16,024 nt of DNA from Trueperaceae bacterium (GCA_003567075.1 PXAU01000304.1:1-16024), one strand, 5' to 3'; shown: positions 1 to 9,409, counted from the first letter of the stretch. Notes: generated by a model not told the origin, from the letters alone. Numbers and translations are program-made.

Positions 1-948
1 CGCCAGCAGGTCGTGCAGGAGCGGCGTGGCGCGCACGTGCAGGCTCGCGCGGCGAGGCCGGCGGTCCACCTCGGCCAACCCGAAGTAGACCATGCAGCGC
101 TCCAGCACGCGTGAGCGGTAGCACTGGGCGAAGCGATCGCTGAGACCCTCGGGGCGCCCGCGCCCCGCAGCCCGGCCCGGCGCCTCCCAGCCGAACACCT
201 CCTCGATGCCTGGGAAGGCGCGCAACCAGCGTTCGGCGTAGAACGCCGCCGGACGCGTCACGCCACCGAAGCGCGCCAGCAAGAGCAACGAGAAGCCGAT
301 GCTTGCTTGCAGGATCGGCAGCCGTGGCTGGCGATCGAGCGCCGCCCACTCGATGCGCGTGGCGAAGCTCCGCAGCAGCGCCGGGTACACGCCCGCCATG
401 CCGTGACGCGCGTACAGATCGCGTCCCTTGCGGGTCAGGCGGAAGTGGCCGCGGTGCCGGCGCACGAGCCCCGCCGCGATCGCCGTCTGCCGCGCCACGT
501 GGAGCGAGCGGAAGCGCGCCTCGCTCCGGACCGGCGCGCTGCGAACCTGCGCGCTCCGCGCGTCGAAAGGGAGCGTCGCGTGGCGCGCGTCGAAGGGGAG
601 CGTCGCGTGGCGCGCGTACGCATCGGCGGCGATGGCCGCGCACAGCGTCGGCGGCAGGTACCCGCGCGAGGTCGCCGGGACGGGTCCGACCAGCAGCGGC
701 TCGAACAGCGGTGCCAGCAGCGTGCAGATCGGCGCGTCGGGCGGGCGCGTGAGCACGTCGGCGAAGACCAGCACGTCGGTGGCCTCGAACGGGTCCTCCA
801 GCAGCTCAGCCAGGGCGCCAGGCGACAGCCCCGCGAGGTCCTCGTCGGGGGTGGCGTTCCAGCGTTCGAACACCGCCTCGAGGGTATCGACGTCGATCTC
901 GGCCTCGTCGATGTCGGCCAGGACGAAGTCGTCCGGTTCTCGGCTCAG
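1..948 (-). CDS. Uncharacterised protein, winged-helix-like middle, C-terminus beyond window
   Basis: This frame is open from inside the end of the oxidoreductase gene to the left edge, with no stop and strong G/C at third positions, so it is real coding sequence cut by the window. The start is uncertain. No ATG is in frame; the options are a CTG at 948 overlapping the upstream TGA by 4 bases, or a GTG at 873. The first part has GLSPGALAELLEDPFE and PPDAPI, the middle has GLVRRHRGHFRLTRKGRDLYARHGM (a wing-like segment, shown here only as a landmark of key residues L-T-R-K-G), and the later part has IEWAALD, FSLLLLARFG and FYAERWLRAFP. This order of blocks resembles a widespread uncharacterised bacterial family I remember but cannot name; that is recall, not a search. 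It contains a duplicated nine-residue unit, ARHATLPFD. A DNA- or RNA-binding role is only a guess from the wing-like segment. Confidence 0.75.
   Translation of the reverse strand, partial: MSREPDDFVLADIDEAEIDVDTLEAVFERWNATPDEDLAGLSPGALAELLEDPFEATDVLVFADVLTRPPDAPICTLLAPLFEPLLVGPVPATSRGYLPPTLCAAIAADAYARHATLPFDARHATLPFDARSAQVRSAPVRSEARFRSLHVARQTAIAAGLVRRHRGHFRLTRKGRDLYARHGMAGVYPALLRSFATRIEWAALDRQPRLPILQASIGFSLLLLARFGGVTRPAAFYAERWLRAFPGIEEVFGWEAPGRAAGRGRPEGLSDRFAQCYRSRVLERCMVYFGLAEVDRRPRRASLHVRATPLLHDLLA
561..614. repeat. 27-bp tandem duplication inside a coding region
   Basis: Two adjacent 27-base units, 561-587 and 588-614, differ at a single base (a versus g at the eighth position). The length is nine codons, so the minus-strand reading frame is kept and the protein carries ARHATLPFD twice in a row. 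This looks like a recent slippage or unequal-crossover event. The next residues (ARSAQVRSAPVRSEA) are also repetitive, so the segment is probably a flexible linker. Confidence 0.9.
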
Positions 949-1946
949 GACGACACCGCCACCCAGCCACTCTCGCGGCTGCTCGTCTTGATCGCGTCCA
1001 GCACCCGCATGTTCGCCACCCCGTCGGCGATCGGCAGCGGGACCGGCTCGTCTTCGAGCACCGCGCGCGAGAAGGCCTCGGCCTGGAGCGTGTACTGGTC
1101 GACGCGATCGTAGACGCGCTCGAAGGTGCCCTCGTCGGTCTCGTGCCACGATCGGCAGGGGCCGTCCTGCGGAGCGTTGAAGGGGATCTCCAGTTCCAGC
1201 AGGCCTTCGCTGCCGAAGGCCTGCGCTCGCTGGTGCCGAAGCATCTGCGTACCGCAGCTGAAGGTGGCGGTCCGACCGGCGCCGAAGTCGAGCAGCGCGC
1301 TCACCAGACGATCGACGCCGAGCTCGGGATCGAGATCGACGCTGGCCACCACGCGCAGCGGCTCACGCCCGAACAGGTACCGCGCCAGCGACACGTCGTA
1401 GCAGCCGATGTCCATCAAGCCGCCACCGCCTACCTCGGGCTGGTTGCGGATGTTGTCGGGGTCGAGCTTGAAGTAGGAGAAGTGGGAGTGCACCTGCTGC
1501 AGCTGGCCGATGGCGCTCTCGTCGACGAGGCGCTTCATGTCGATCCACTGCGGGTGGAAGCGGTACATGAAGCCCTCCATCAGCTTCAACTCGGGATGCG
1601 CTTCGCCCGCCGCGACCAACCGCTCGGCGTCGTCGGCGTCCATGCCCAGCGGCTTCTCGCACAGCACGTGCTTACCGGCCTCGAGAGCGCGGATGGACCA
1701 GTCGACGTGCAGGTGGTTGGGCAGCGGTACGTACACCGCGTCCACCTCCGGATCCTCGAGCAGCGCCTCGTAGCTGCCGTGCGCGCGCGGGAGGCGTAGC
1801 TCCGAGGCCGCGTCCTGTGCCGACTCGAGCCGGCGCGAGGCGATGGCGACCACCTCGACGTTGCTCGCCTTGAGCATGGCGGGGATCACCTTGTCGCGGG
1901 CGATGCGGGCGGTGCTGAGGATGCCCCAGCGGACGCGGTCTGGCAT
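945..1946 (-). CDS. Gfo/Idh/MocA family NAD(P)-dependent oxidoreductase
   Basis: Predicted 333-residue cytosolic dehydrogenase, probably acting on a sugar, inositol or related polyol. The N-terminus has a Rossmann-type start (RWGILSTARIARDKVIPAM, residues 6-24), then VYVPLPNHLH at 71-80 and the family EKP motif in HVLCEKPLGM with Glu97-Lys98-Pro99. The C-terminal half has GGGGLMDIGCYDVSLARYLFG, typical of the substrate and oligomer domain. Length is normal for the family. The ATG at 1946 is chosen because GGAGG lies 6-7 bases upstream and the Rossmann strand starts right after it; the frame stays open further upstream but that part does not look like protein. It lies 152 bases after the ATPase K gene and its end overlaps the next gene. 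Substrate cannot be told from sequence. Confidence 0.93.
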   Translation of the reverse strand: MPDRVRWGILSTARIARDKVIPAMLKASNVEVVAIASRRLESAQDAASELRLPRAHGSYEALLEDPEVDAVYVPLPNHLHVDWSIRALEAGKHVLCEKPLGMDADDAERLVAAGEAHPELKLMEGFMYRFHPQWIDMKRLVDESAIGQLQQVHSHFSYFKLDPDNIRNQPEVGGGGLMDIGCYDVSLARYLFGREPLRVVASVDLDPELGVDRLVSALLDFGAGRTATFSCGTQMLRHQRAQAFGSEGLLELEIPFNAPQDGPCRSWHETDEGTFERVYDRVDQYTLQAEAFSRAVLEDEPVPLPIADGVANMRVLDAIKTSSRESGWVAVSS

Positions 1947-2028
1947 GCGGTGTCCTCCATTCGCAGGTGATGCGAGCGCCGTAAGCGTACCGCGCCCGCC
2001 ACGCGATCGAGGTCGGCGCGGCGGGCGG

Positions 2029-2080
2029 CGGCGCACGGCGCCGAGATCGCGGCGCACGGGCGCCGGCGCACGGCGCCGAG
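2029..2080. repeat. GC-rich direct repeats with small hairpins after the ATPase operon
   Basis: A 17-base unit, CGGCGCACGGCGCCGAG, occurs exactly at 2029-2045 and 2064-2080, with a partial copy between them near 2049-2060. Each full copy contains the inverted repeat GGCGC-ACG-GCGCC (2030-2042 and 2065-2077). It lies 19 bases past the K stop codon, in the 152-base gap before the oxidoreductase gene (1947-2098). The hairpins could slow or end transcription or protect the 3' end, but no T-run follows, so it is not a standard intrinsic terminator. I see no convincing promoter in the rest of the gap; the start-proximal part contains only the oxidoreductase ribosome binding site. Confidence 0.7.
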
Positions 2081-2098
2081 GTTGCGGCTGGGCTGGCG

Positions 2099-2566
2099 CT
2101 ACATCGCCGCCTGGATGAACACCAGCACGAACAGGGCCACCGTCTCGACGATCCCGATGGCCATCAGGTAGTTGCCGAAGCCCTGTCCCGTGTCGGCCAG
2201 GGCGTCCGCCGCCGCGGCACCGACCCGACCCTGCAGCCACGAGGACGCCGCCATGGCGGCGCCACCGAAGAGGCCGATCGAGAGCATGGCGGGGAACCCC
2301 ACCGCGGCGCCCTCCGCGGCCGCGTCCGCCGCATTCGTGATCACGGCGTTCATCAGGATCATGCCGTAGATCGTCTGCGACAGCGGCGCACCGACGAAGG
2401 TCACCAGGATGAACGGGACGGGCTTCTCGAGCTCGTAGCAGCGCCGCCAGGCACCGACGGCCGCCAGGCCCGCTCGGCCGGTGCCGAGCGCCGAGCCGAT
2501 CGCTGCGATCCCCAGCACCATGGCGGCGCCTGCGTTACCGAGCGAGAGCATCACCTCTGGGATCAT
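2099..2566 (-). CDS. ntpK: V-type ATPase subunit K (membrane-ring proteolipid, four helices)
   Basis: Predicted 155-residue membrane protein that forms the ion-carrying rotor ring. Four hydrophobic helices lie at about 7-35, 48-76, 88-112 and 130-155, so it is the duplicated two-hairpin form as in Enterococcus hirae NtpK, not the single-hairpin L subunit of Thermus. The ion-carrying carboxylate is Glu141 in GIVETVALF of helix 4; the matching place in helix 2 (APLSQTIYGM) has no acid. Ser63, Gln64, Tyr67 and Gln112 fall where the E. hirae Na+ ligands Thr64, Gln65, Tyr68 and Gln110 lie by eye. The ATG at 2566 forms an ATGA overlap with the I stop and has a strong ribosome binding site. The frame stays open well upstream, but that part is inside I and is not K-like. 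It is the last gene of the operon. Confidence 0.95.
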   Translation of the reverse strand: MIPEVMLSLGNAGAAMVLGIAAIGSALGTGRAGLAAVGAWRRCYELEKPVPFILVTFVGAPLSQTIYGMILMNAVITNAADAAAEGAAVGFPAMLSIGLFGGAAMAASSWLQGRVGAAAADALADTGQGFGNYLMAIGIVETVALFVLVFIQAAM

Positions 2567-4413
2567 GCCGTGTCTCCTTCCATGGCGCCGCCAGCGGCGC
2601 GTGCGAACGGGCGATAGGGCTGGCCGGTCCACGACAAGCCCAGGTGGCCGGCGAACTCGAGCGTGTTGAGGCGCACACCGTGCACCAGCACGCCCATGGC
2701 GGCCAGCAAGACGTTGAGGGTGTGCCCGAAGAACAACACCAGGGCGCTCACCAAGGCGCCGATCGGTCCCTCGATCCCGATGCCGGCGGCAAGCTCGTTG
2801 AACGAGACGGCCACCGCGAAGGTCGCGGCGCCGACGGCGTAGAGCCGCACGTACGAGACCACGTCGACGAAGTTCGAGACCAGGTTGAGCGGCAGCATGG
2901 CGTGCTTGAACCACGAGCGGCGCAACAGCCGCCAGGGCGTGGTGAAGAGCACGATGAGCGTCACGCCTCCGATGAACGTTCCCCACGCCAGCGACGGGAA
3001 CGGCTCATTGAGTACGAGCTGGCGCGCCAGGAAGTACATCGTCCAGGTGGTGCCGATCCAACCGAGCTCGGCCAGCGCGCGTCGGCTGTTGATGAAGCGC
3101 ACGACGTTCCAGCCGTGCGCCAGGGTCAGGTGCACCGCACCGATGAGGAACACCAAGCCGATCAGGTTGCTCTCCTCGGTGAGCCAATCGAGCTGCAGGG
3201 CGGCGAGCACCGGCGGCAGCGCTTCGATGCCGAAGTAGTTGCCGGTGGCCACGCCCCACACGATCGTCGCAGCCGAGAGCAGGCGCATCAGCGAGATGAC
3301 CGTGCGCGGCGCGGACGGGAAGCGGCGTGCCGCGATCTCGGTCAGCGCCAGGAACACGAAGCCGTAGCCGGCGTCGCCGACGATCATGGCGAAGAAGAGG
3401 CTGAAGAACACCAGGAACGGGATGCTCACGTCGACCTGCCCGTAACCCGGGATCACGCCCAGGAACGAGAACAGCGGCTCGATGGGCCGCACCCAGCGGG
3501 GCATGCGGATCAGCGTCGGCGCCTCGTCGGGGTCGGTGACGTCGCTCACCCACAGGCCCCAGCCGCGCCGCTCGGCCAGGGTCCGCAGCCGCGGGACCTG
3601 CTCCTCGGGCACGAAGCCACGCAGGAAGGCGACCGCACCGATCGTCTCGAGGCGCGAGCGCGCCTCCTCGAACGCCAGCGCCTCCTCGGTCCGCCGCAAC
3701 CAGCCTTCGACGCGCTCGCGCGACTTCGCGAGCGTCGCGAGGCGCTCGCGGGTCTGCTCCAGCGACCGCTCGACGTCCTCGATGGCGGTGGCCAGTCGGT
3801 CCGGAGCGTCCTCGGGCACGGCCACCTCGTTGGGTACCGGGGCGTCGGCCACGACCTCGACCGGGCCGACCAGCACCGCGGCGCGCTCCCGGCCGCGTCC
3901 AGGCAACTCCACCCAGGCCGCGCCCTCGACCTCGGGGAGCGCCTCCCGCAGCGCCGGTCGCGCGAGCCGTAGCGCCACGCCGTGCGCCGCCAGGCGGCGC
4001 ACGGCCACCGGATCGAAGGCGCCGAACGGCGCCAGCCGGGCCTGCAGGGCCAGCAGCTCGTCGCGCTGCTCGCGCAACGCCTCGATCTCGTCGCTGAGGC
4101 GCTCGACCTGGAGGACCACCTCCTCGACCGTCGGATCGGTTTCGGAGGCGTCGGGCGGCGGGGGGTTGTGCCGGCCCGCCGCCGCGGCCTGCCCGGACTC
4201 GGCAACGTCGTCGGCGTCGCGAGCGGCGCGCACCAGGACGTCGCTCACCTGCCGCACCGCGCTAAGGCGCTCGCGCAACTCGGTGGCGGTCTCGCCGGTG
4301 GAGCGCGGGGCGGCCGCCAGGTGCACCACGCCCAGGTCCTGCAGGTCGGCCAAGGTCGCCGCCTGCGCGTTGCTGGGCGTCGCGATCGTGACGTTCTTCA
4401 TGGGCACGATCAC
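2563..4413 (-). CDS. ntpI: V-type ATPase subunit I (a-subunit, ion channel half)
   Basis: Predicted 616-residue membrane stator subunit that passes ions to the K ring. The cytosolic N-terminal half (about 1-310) holds charged coiled-coil stretches (about 97-127 and 203-257). The C-terminal half holds about seven or eight membrane helices. Recognisable blocks are GDAGYG at 346-351, SYVRLYAVG at 520-528 with Arg523 as the expected essential arginine facing the ring, and the closing block GHTLNVLL...VHGVRLNTLEF at 563-587. The start is GTG at 4413, overlapping the D stop as GTGA; it restores the family-typical opening IVPMK, which the ATG at 4401 would lose. Length is within the bacterial range. 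The end overlaps K by 4 bases. Confidence 0.96.
   Translation of the reverse strand: MIVPMKNVTIATPSNAQAATLADLQDLGVVHLAAAPRSTGETATELRERLSAVRQVSDVLVRAARDADDVAESGQAAAAGRHNPPPPDASETDPTVEEVVLQVERLSDEIEALREQRDELLALQARLAPFGAFDPVAVRRLAAHGVALRLARPALREALPEVEGAAWVELPGRGRERAAVLVGPVEVVADAPVPNEVAVPEDAPDRLATAIEDVERSLEQTRERLATLAKSRERVEGWLRRTEEALAFEEARSRLETIGAVAFLRGFVPEEQVPRLRTLAERRGWGLWVSDVTDPDEAPTLIRMPRWVRPIEPLFSFLGVIPGYGQVDVSIPFLVFFSLFFAMIVGDAGYGFVFLALTEIAARRFPSAPRTVISLMRLLSAATIVWGVATGNYFGIEALPPVLAALQLDWLTEESNLIGLVFLIGAVHLTLAHGWNVVRFINSRRALAELGWIGTTWTMYFLARQLVLNEPFPSLAWGTFIGGVTLIVLFTTPWRLLRRSWFKHAMLPLNLVSNFVDVVSYVRLYAVGAATFAVAVSFNELAAGIGIEGPIGALVSALVLFFGHTLNVLLAAMGVLVHGVRLNTLEFAGHLGLSWTGQPYRPFARAAGGAMEGDTA
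2574..2579 (-). promoter_or_regulatory. Strong ribosome binding site for subunit K inside the I gene
   Basis: On the minus strand AAGGAG lies 7 bases before the K start at 2566, inside the last codons of I. It fixes the K start and may give K its own initiation on top of coupling to I, which suits a subunit needed in many copies per complex. Confidence 0.8.
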
Positions 4414-5011
4414 AGCGCCGACTCCAGTTCGCTGGTCTTGGCCTTGGCGAGCTTGGCGCGAACCACTTCCGCGGCTTGCATGTCACCGAGCGCGATGCGG
4501 ATCACCCGCAAGGCGGACTCGGCCTCGGGGATCTTGACCTTCTCGAACAGGTTCACCCGCTGGCTCGTGACGCGCAGTTCGTCGGCCAGCCGGTCGCGCT
4601 GCTCGCTGGCCACCCGCCGCTCCAAGCGCAGCGTCGCGAGTCGCTCGAGCGTGTCGATGGCCTCGTCCACCCAACTCGGGGTTGCGTCGAGCGGTGGCGG
4701 ACGGCGCCGCCACTCGCTCCCCTCGAAGGAGGGCACCGTGACGCCGGCGACGCTCATCTCACCCAGGTGCACGGCCTCGAGCCGGAGGAAGCTGGTGAGC
4801 GGCTGGGGTTCGGCCCACACGTCGATCCAGGCCGCGAGGTCACGCCGCACCGCTGCCTCGGCCTCGCTGAGTTCCTCCACTTGCGCCTCGACGCGGCGCA
4901 GCTCGACCTGCAGTTGCTGCTGCTTGAGGCGCAAGGTCGGCAGATAGCGCTGAAACCGCGCCAGCGCATCGCGTTGCCGCTTGAGCTCGTGCTTGCTGGC
5001 CTTGACGCGGC

Positions 5012-5015
<4 letters not shown>
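4410..5015 (-). CDS. ntpD: V-type ATPase subunit D (central rotor shaft)
   Basis: Predicted 201-residue central stalk protein linking the A/B hexamer to the membrane ring. It is mostly two long helices expected to pair as a coiled coil: KASKHELKRQRDALARF near the start and the hallmark QRVNLFEKVKIPEA...IRIALGD towards the C-terminus. I choose the GTG at 5015, which overlaps the B stop codon as GTGA and has GGAG upstream, because the protein begins MSRVKASKHELKRQRD like known D subunits. A longer open frame reaching to 5195 lies inside B and its extra 60 residues are arginine- and alanine-rich shadow sequence. In Thermus and E. hirae, D works with subunit F; no F gene is present here. Confidence 0.95.
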
Positions 5016-6302
<1,287 letters not shown>

Positions 6303-6310
<8 letters not shown>

Positions 6311-8033
6311 CGCCGCCCGCCTCCCGAACCAGCGTGCGCACCTGCTCCCGGCCCGCCTCGAACTCGGGCGTCTGCCACGGAGCGCGGTTCCAATCCTTCG
6401 TCACCTGCGTCAGGTATTGGTAGAAGCGGCGCGCCGCGTCCTTGTCGTCGAACGCGAGCGGGGGGCGCAGCACCCGCACGAGGTCGCCGAACACGAGCGC
6501 CTGGCGCTCCGCCCCGGAGGCCCCGTCGACCGCGTCGAAGGCGTCCTGCTGCAGGTACGACGCGTCGAGGAACTCCGCTTGGAGGTAACGCACCACGTCC
6601 TCGAGGGCGGTCCCTTCCTCGCCGACGACCTTCATCATCTGCGCCACCTCGTTGCCGTCGCGCAGCAGGCGCTGGGCGAAGCTCACGTCGGCGGCGTCGA
6701 CCACGCCGCCGTAGTGGCTCCAGCTCTCGAGCGGGTCGATGGCGGGGTAGCGTCGCGCGTCCGAGCGCTCACGCGACAGGCCCAGGAAGGCGCCGACCAC
6801 CTTCAGGGTGGCTTGGGTGACCGGTTCCTCGAGGTTCCCGCCAGCAGGGCTGACGGTGCCGATGACGGTGACGGAGCCCTCGGAACCGTCGCGCAGCCGC
6901 ACGGTACCGCCGCGCTCGTAGAAGGCCGCCACCACCGACTCGAGGTACGCCGGGAACGCCTCCTCGCCGGGGATCTCCTCGAGACGGCCCGACACCTCGC
7001 GCAACGCTTGGGCCCAGCGGCTGGTGGAATCGGCCAGCAGCAGGACCTGAAGGCCCATCTGGCGGTAGTACTCCGCCAGCGTCACCGCCGTGTACACGCT
7101 AGCCTCGCGCGCCGCGACCGGCATCGAGCTGGTGTTGCACACGATCACGGTGCGCTCCATCAGACTGCGGCCGGTGCGCGGGTCGGTGAGCTCGGGGAAC
7201 TCGCGCAGCGTCTCGACCACCTCGCCGGCCCGTTCACCGCAGGCGGCCACGATCACCACGTCCACCTCGGCGTGCCGGCTCATGAGCTGCTGCAAGACGG
7301 TCTTGCCGGCGCCGAAGGGACCGGGGATGCAAGCCCCACCACCGCGTGCGACCGGGCACAGGGTATCGACGATGCGCACCTTGGTGACGAGCGGTTCGCT
7401 GGGGCGGAGGCGCTCGCGATACGCGCGGATCGGCACCTTGACGGGCCAGCGCTGCAGCATCGACACCTCGACGCTCTGGCCCTTCGCACCCTCGAGGGTC
7501 GCGACGACCTCCTCGACGGTGTACGACCCGGCCGCCACGACCGAGCGCACGGTCCAGGCACCCGCGAGCCCGAACGGCACCATGATCCGGTGCTCGAACT
7601 CGCTCTCGGGCACGGTGCCGAGCGCGTCGCCGGCGAAGACGGTGTCGCCCTCGCGCACGCCGGGCGTGAAGCTCCAGCGCTGCTCGCGGTCCAAGGGCTC
7701 GAGGTACTTGCCGCGCGGCAGGAAGTAGCCGCTGGCTTCGGCCAGCGCCGGGAGCGGGTTCTGCAACCCATCGACCACCTGGCCCAAGAGCCCGGGGCCG
7801 AGTTCGACGGAGAGGAGTTCGCCCGTGAACTCCACCCGAGCGCCCACGTAGAGGCCGGCGGTGTCCTCGAACACTTGCAGGTCGGCGTAGCGACCGCGCA
7901 CGCGGATGAGTTCGGACTTGAGCCGCAAGTCATGCAGGCGCGCGTACGCGACCTCGTTCTGCACCACGGGTTGTTCGAAGGCGGCGGTGATCAGCGAGCC
8001 GCTGATCGATACGATACGGCCGACGTTAGCCAC
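6303..8033 (-). CDS. ntpA: V-type ATPase catalytic subunit A
   Basis: Predicted 576-residue catalytic ATPase subunit. The Walker A motif GPFGAGKT is at 238-245, the catalytic glutamate is Glu267 in ACGERAGE, and the Walker B region lies in LQVLLLADSTSRWAQALREVSGRLEEIPGEEAFPAYL. The non-homologous insert typical of A subunits lies before the P-loop (GDALGTVPE at 135-143). Length is normal. The start is GTG at 8033 (MANVGRIVSISG), overlapping the DUF2764 gene by 8 bases, with GAGGAGG 4-5 bases upstream; this matches how A subunits begin. All catalytic residues are present, so the enzyme should be active either as an ATP-driven pump or as a synthase; direction cannot be read from sequence. Confidence 0.98.
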
Positions 8034-8574
8034 GGTCCTCCTCGATCTGCCGGAGCGCCGCCTCCAGCGCGGCCCAGCCGTCGTCCAGGTCCCACGTCAT
8101 CTCGCGCGCGGCCAGCTGGAGTTGCACGCCGCGAGCGACGAGGGCGCCGAACCCGTCAGGGTCGGAGCGCCCGACTTCCTCCACGAAGCGCCACCGCAAA
8201 GCGTCCAGCCCGCGCTCGCGGGCCCCGGGATGGGGCGCGCCATACGCCTGCGCGACGGCCTGGCGGATGTCGCCTCGGACCGGACCGCGCAGCTCCGCAG
8301 CGTCCGGTGAGGCACGCTTGGCACGCGCGGCGCGCTCACGGGCGACCGCCAGGTCGAGCTGCCGCGCGTCCTCGGCCCAGCCCTGGGCCGAGGCGCCGCG
8401 CGGCCACGGCACGCTGTCGCCCGCGGGCGACGCGAACGCCATCGAGGCGCGCAGGTCGTGATACTGGTCCTCGCTCAGGAACCCCTCGCAACGCTCGAGG
8501 AAGGCCTCGGGCGTGATGTCGGGGCGCACGCCGAGCCGCGGGCTCGGCGTGCTCGCGAGCAGGTACCCGATCAT
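8026..8574 (-). CDS. DUF2764-like V-ATPase accessory protein (possible C-subunit equivalent)
   Basis: Predicted 182-residue soluble protein. The opening MIGYLLASTPSPRLGVRPDI with PEAFLERCEGFL, and the later block RERGLDALRWRFVEE...ARGVQLQLAARE, match my recollection of the DUF2764 family found in the same slot of chlamydial and spirochaete V-ATPase operons. There are no membrane segments; it is helical and charged. It overlaps E by 4 bases and A by 8, so it must be made together with them. It sits where C and F lie in Thermus, so it may stand in for the C stalk subunit; that is inference. It seems shorter than chlamydial members, which I recall as about 250 residues or more. No F-like protein is encoded nearby. 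Confidence 0.82.
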   Translation of the reverse strand: MIGYLLASTPSPRLGVRPDITPEAFLERCEGFLSEDQYHDLRASMAFASPAGDSVPWPRGASAQGWAEDARQLDLAVARERAARAKRASPDAAELRGPVRGDIRQAVAQAYGAPHPGARERGLDALRWRFVEEVGRSDPDGFGALVARGVQLQLAAREMTWDLDDGWAALEAALRQIEEDRG

Positions 8575-9245
8575 CCGGGCTGGTCCTGCTCGTCGAGCGA
8601 TCGGTGGCCCAGGCTCAGGGCCGCGGCGCGCGGCAGGAGCTCGGCCAACTGCGGACGCAGGTGCTCACCGAGTGCCTCGGCGATCGATTCGAGACTGAGG
8701 TCGTGCTCCACGCCCTCATCGGTGAGCGCCACGCGGAAGCCCTTGCGCAGGTCGCTGTCCAGGTGCAGTTCGATGCCTTGCGGCAAGCGGTCGTGCAGGC
8801 GCTTGGTGTAGAGGCGAGCCAAGACCTCGAGATCGTCTTCGGAGAGCAGGACCGACATGCGGCGCTCGCGTCCGCCGCGGGCAGCGTAAGCCTCCGACAT
8901 CCGCACCAGCATGTCGGCGATGACGTCGGACGTGAGCGCGTCGTCCAGTGACTCACGGATCAGGCCGTCGAACACCTCGTCGATGGCCTGCCGAAGGGCG
9001 ATCAACAGGTCGCGCGCCGCTTGCTCGAGGGCGCGAACGCCGCGCTGCAGCATCGCTTCGGCGTCGCGCTCGGCCTGCTCGCGCAGCGCCGTAGCCTGCG
9101 CTTCGGCGTCGCGCACCAGGGACGTGGCCCGCTGCTCCGCCTCCTCGACGATGGCTTGCGCACGGCGCTCGCCTTCCTCGACGGCCTCGCGTTGCAGGCG
9201 ATCGATCAGGGCCTGGAAGTTCGTGGTGTCAGCTGTCGATGCCAT
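8571..9245 (-). CDS. ntpE: V-type ATPase subunit E (peripheral stalk)
   Basis: Predicted 224-residue peripheral stalk protein, first gene of the ATPase operon. Residues about 10-90 form a long alanine-, glutamate- and arginine-rich helix typical of stalk coiled coils. The C-terminal globular part has LRKGFRVALTDEGVEHDLSLESIAEAL with HLRPQLAELL, a good match to E subunits of the compact bacterial type. ATG at 9245 has GAGGTGA about 7 bases upstream. It normally pairs with a small G/H subunit, for which I find no gene in the operon. The stop overlaps the next start as ATGA. Confidence 0.93.
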   Translation of the reverse strand: MASTADTTNFQALIDRLQREAVEEGERRAQAIVEEAEQRATSLVRDAEAQATALREQAERDAEAMLQRGVRALEQAARDLLIALRQAIDEVFDGLIRESLDDALTSDVIADMLVRMSEAYAARGGRERRMSVLLSEDDLEVLARLYTKRLHDRLPQGIELHLDSDLRKGFRVALTDEGVEHDLSLESIAEALGEHLRPQLAELLPRAAALSLGHRSLDEQDQPG

Positions 9246-9297
9246 CGTGTCTCACCTCGTAAGTGTCAGGACAGGGCGCCGCTCGCCCGACCGCCCG

Positions 9298-9322
9298 CCC
9301 GCGTTGCTTCGTCCAACGCGGG
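9298..9322. repeat. Perfect 9-bp inverted repeat upstream of the ATPase operon
   Basis: Arms CCCGCGTTG (9298-9306) and CAACGCGGG (9314-9322) are exact reverse complements around a 7-base centre. The element ends 53 bases before the E start codon on the minus strand. It could be an operator for a dimeric regulator or a hairpin in the 5' leader of the ATPase mRNA. There is no T-run on either side, which argues against an intrinsic terminator. Confidence 0.8.
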
Positions 9323-9409
9323 CCAGCGACCATTCCACCAAGCGCATGCGTCGGCGCACTAGGACCAAACGTCCGCCCCCGGTTCGCGGCGTCGCCGGCC
9401 GCGCGTCTC

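Noticed and set aside
435..623. Arginine-rich 62-residue minus-strand frame
   Set aside because: It is an out-of-frame shadow of the left-edge gene; its repeats reflect the 27-bp DNA duplication.
2644..3972. Long plus-strand open frame opposite the I gene
   Set aside because: It is antisense to a clear V-ATPase subunit, and is rich in His, Arg, Gln and Glu as expected of a GC-driven shadow; no family motif.
6417..8516. 699-residue plus-strand frame opposite A and the DUF2764 gene
   Set aside because: Same reason: low-complexity composition, no recognisable domain, fully antisense to confident genes.
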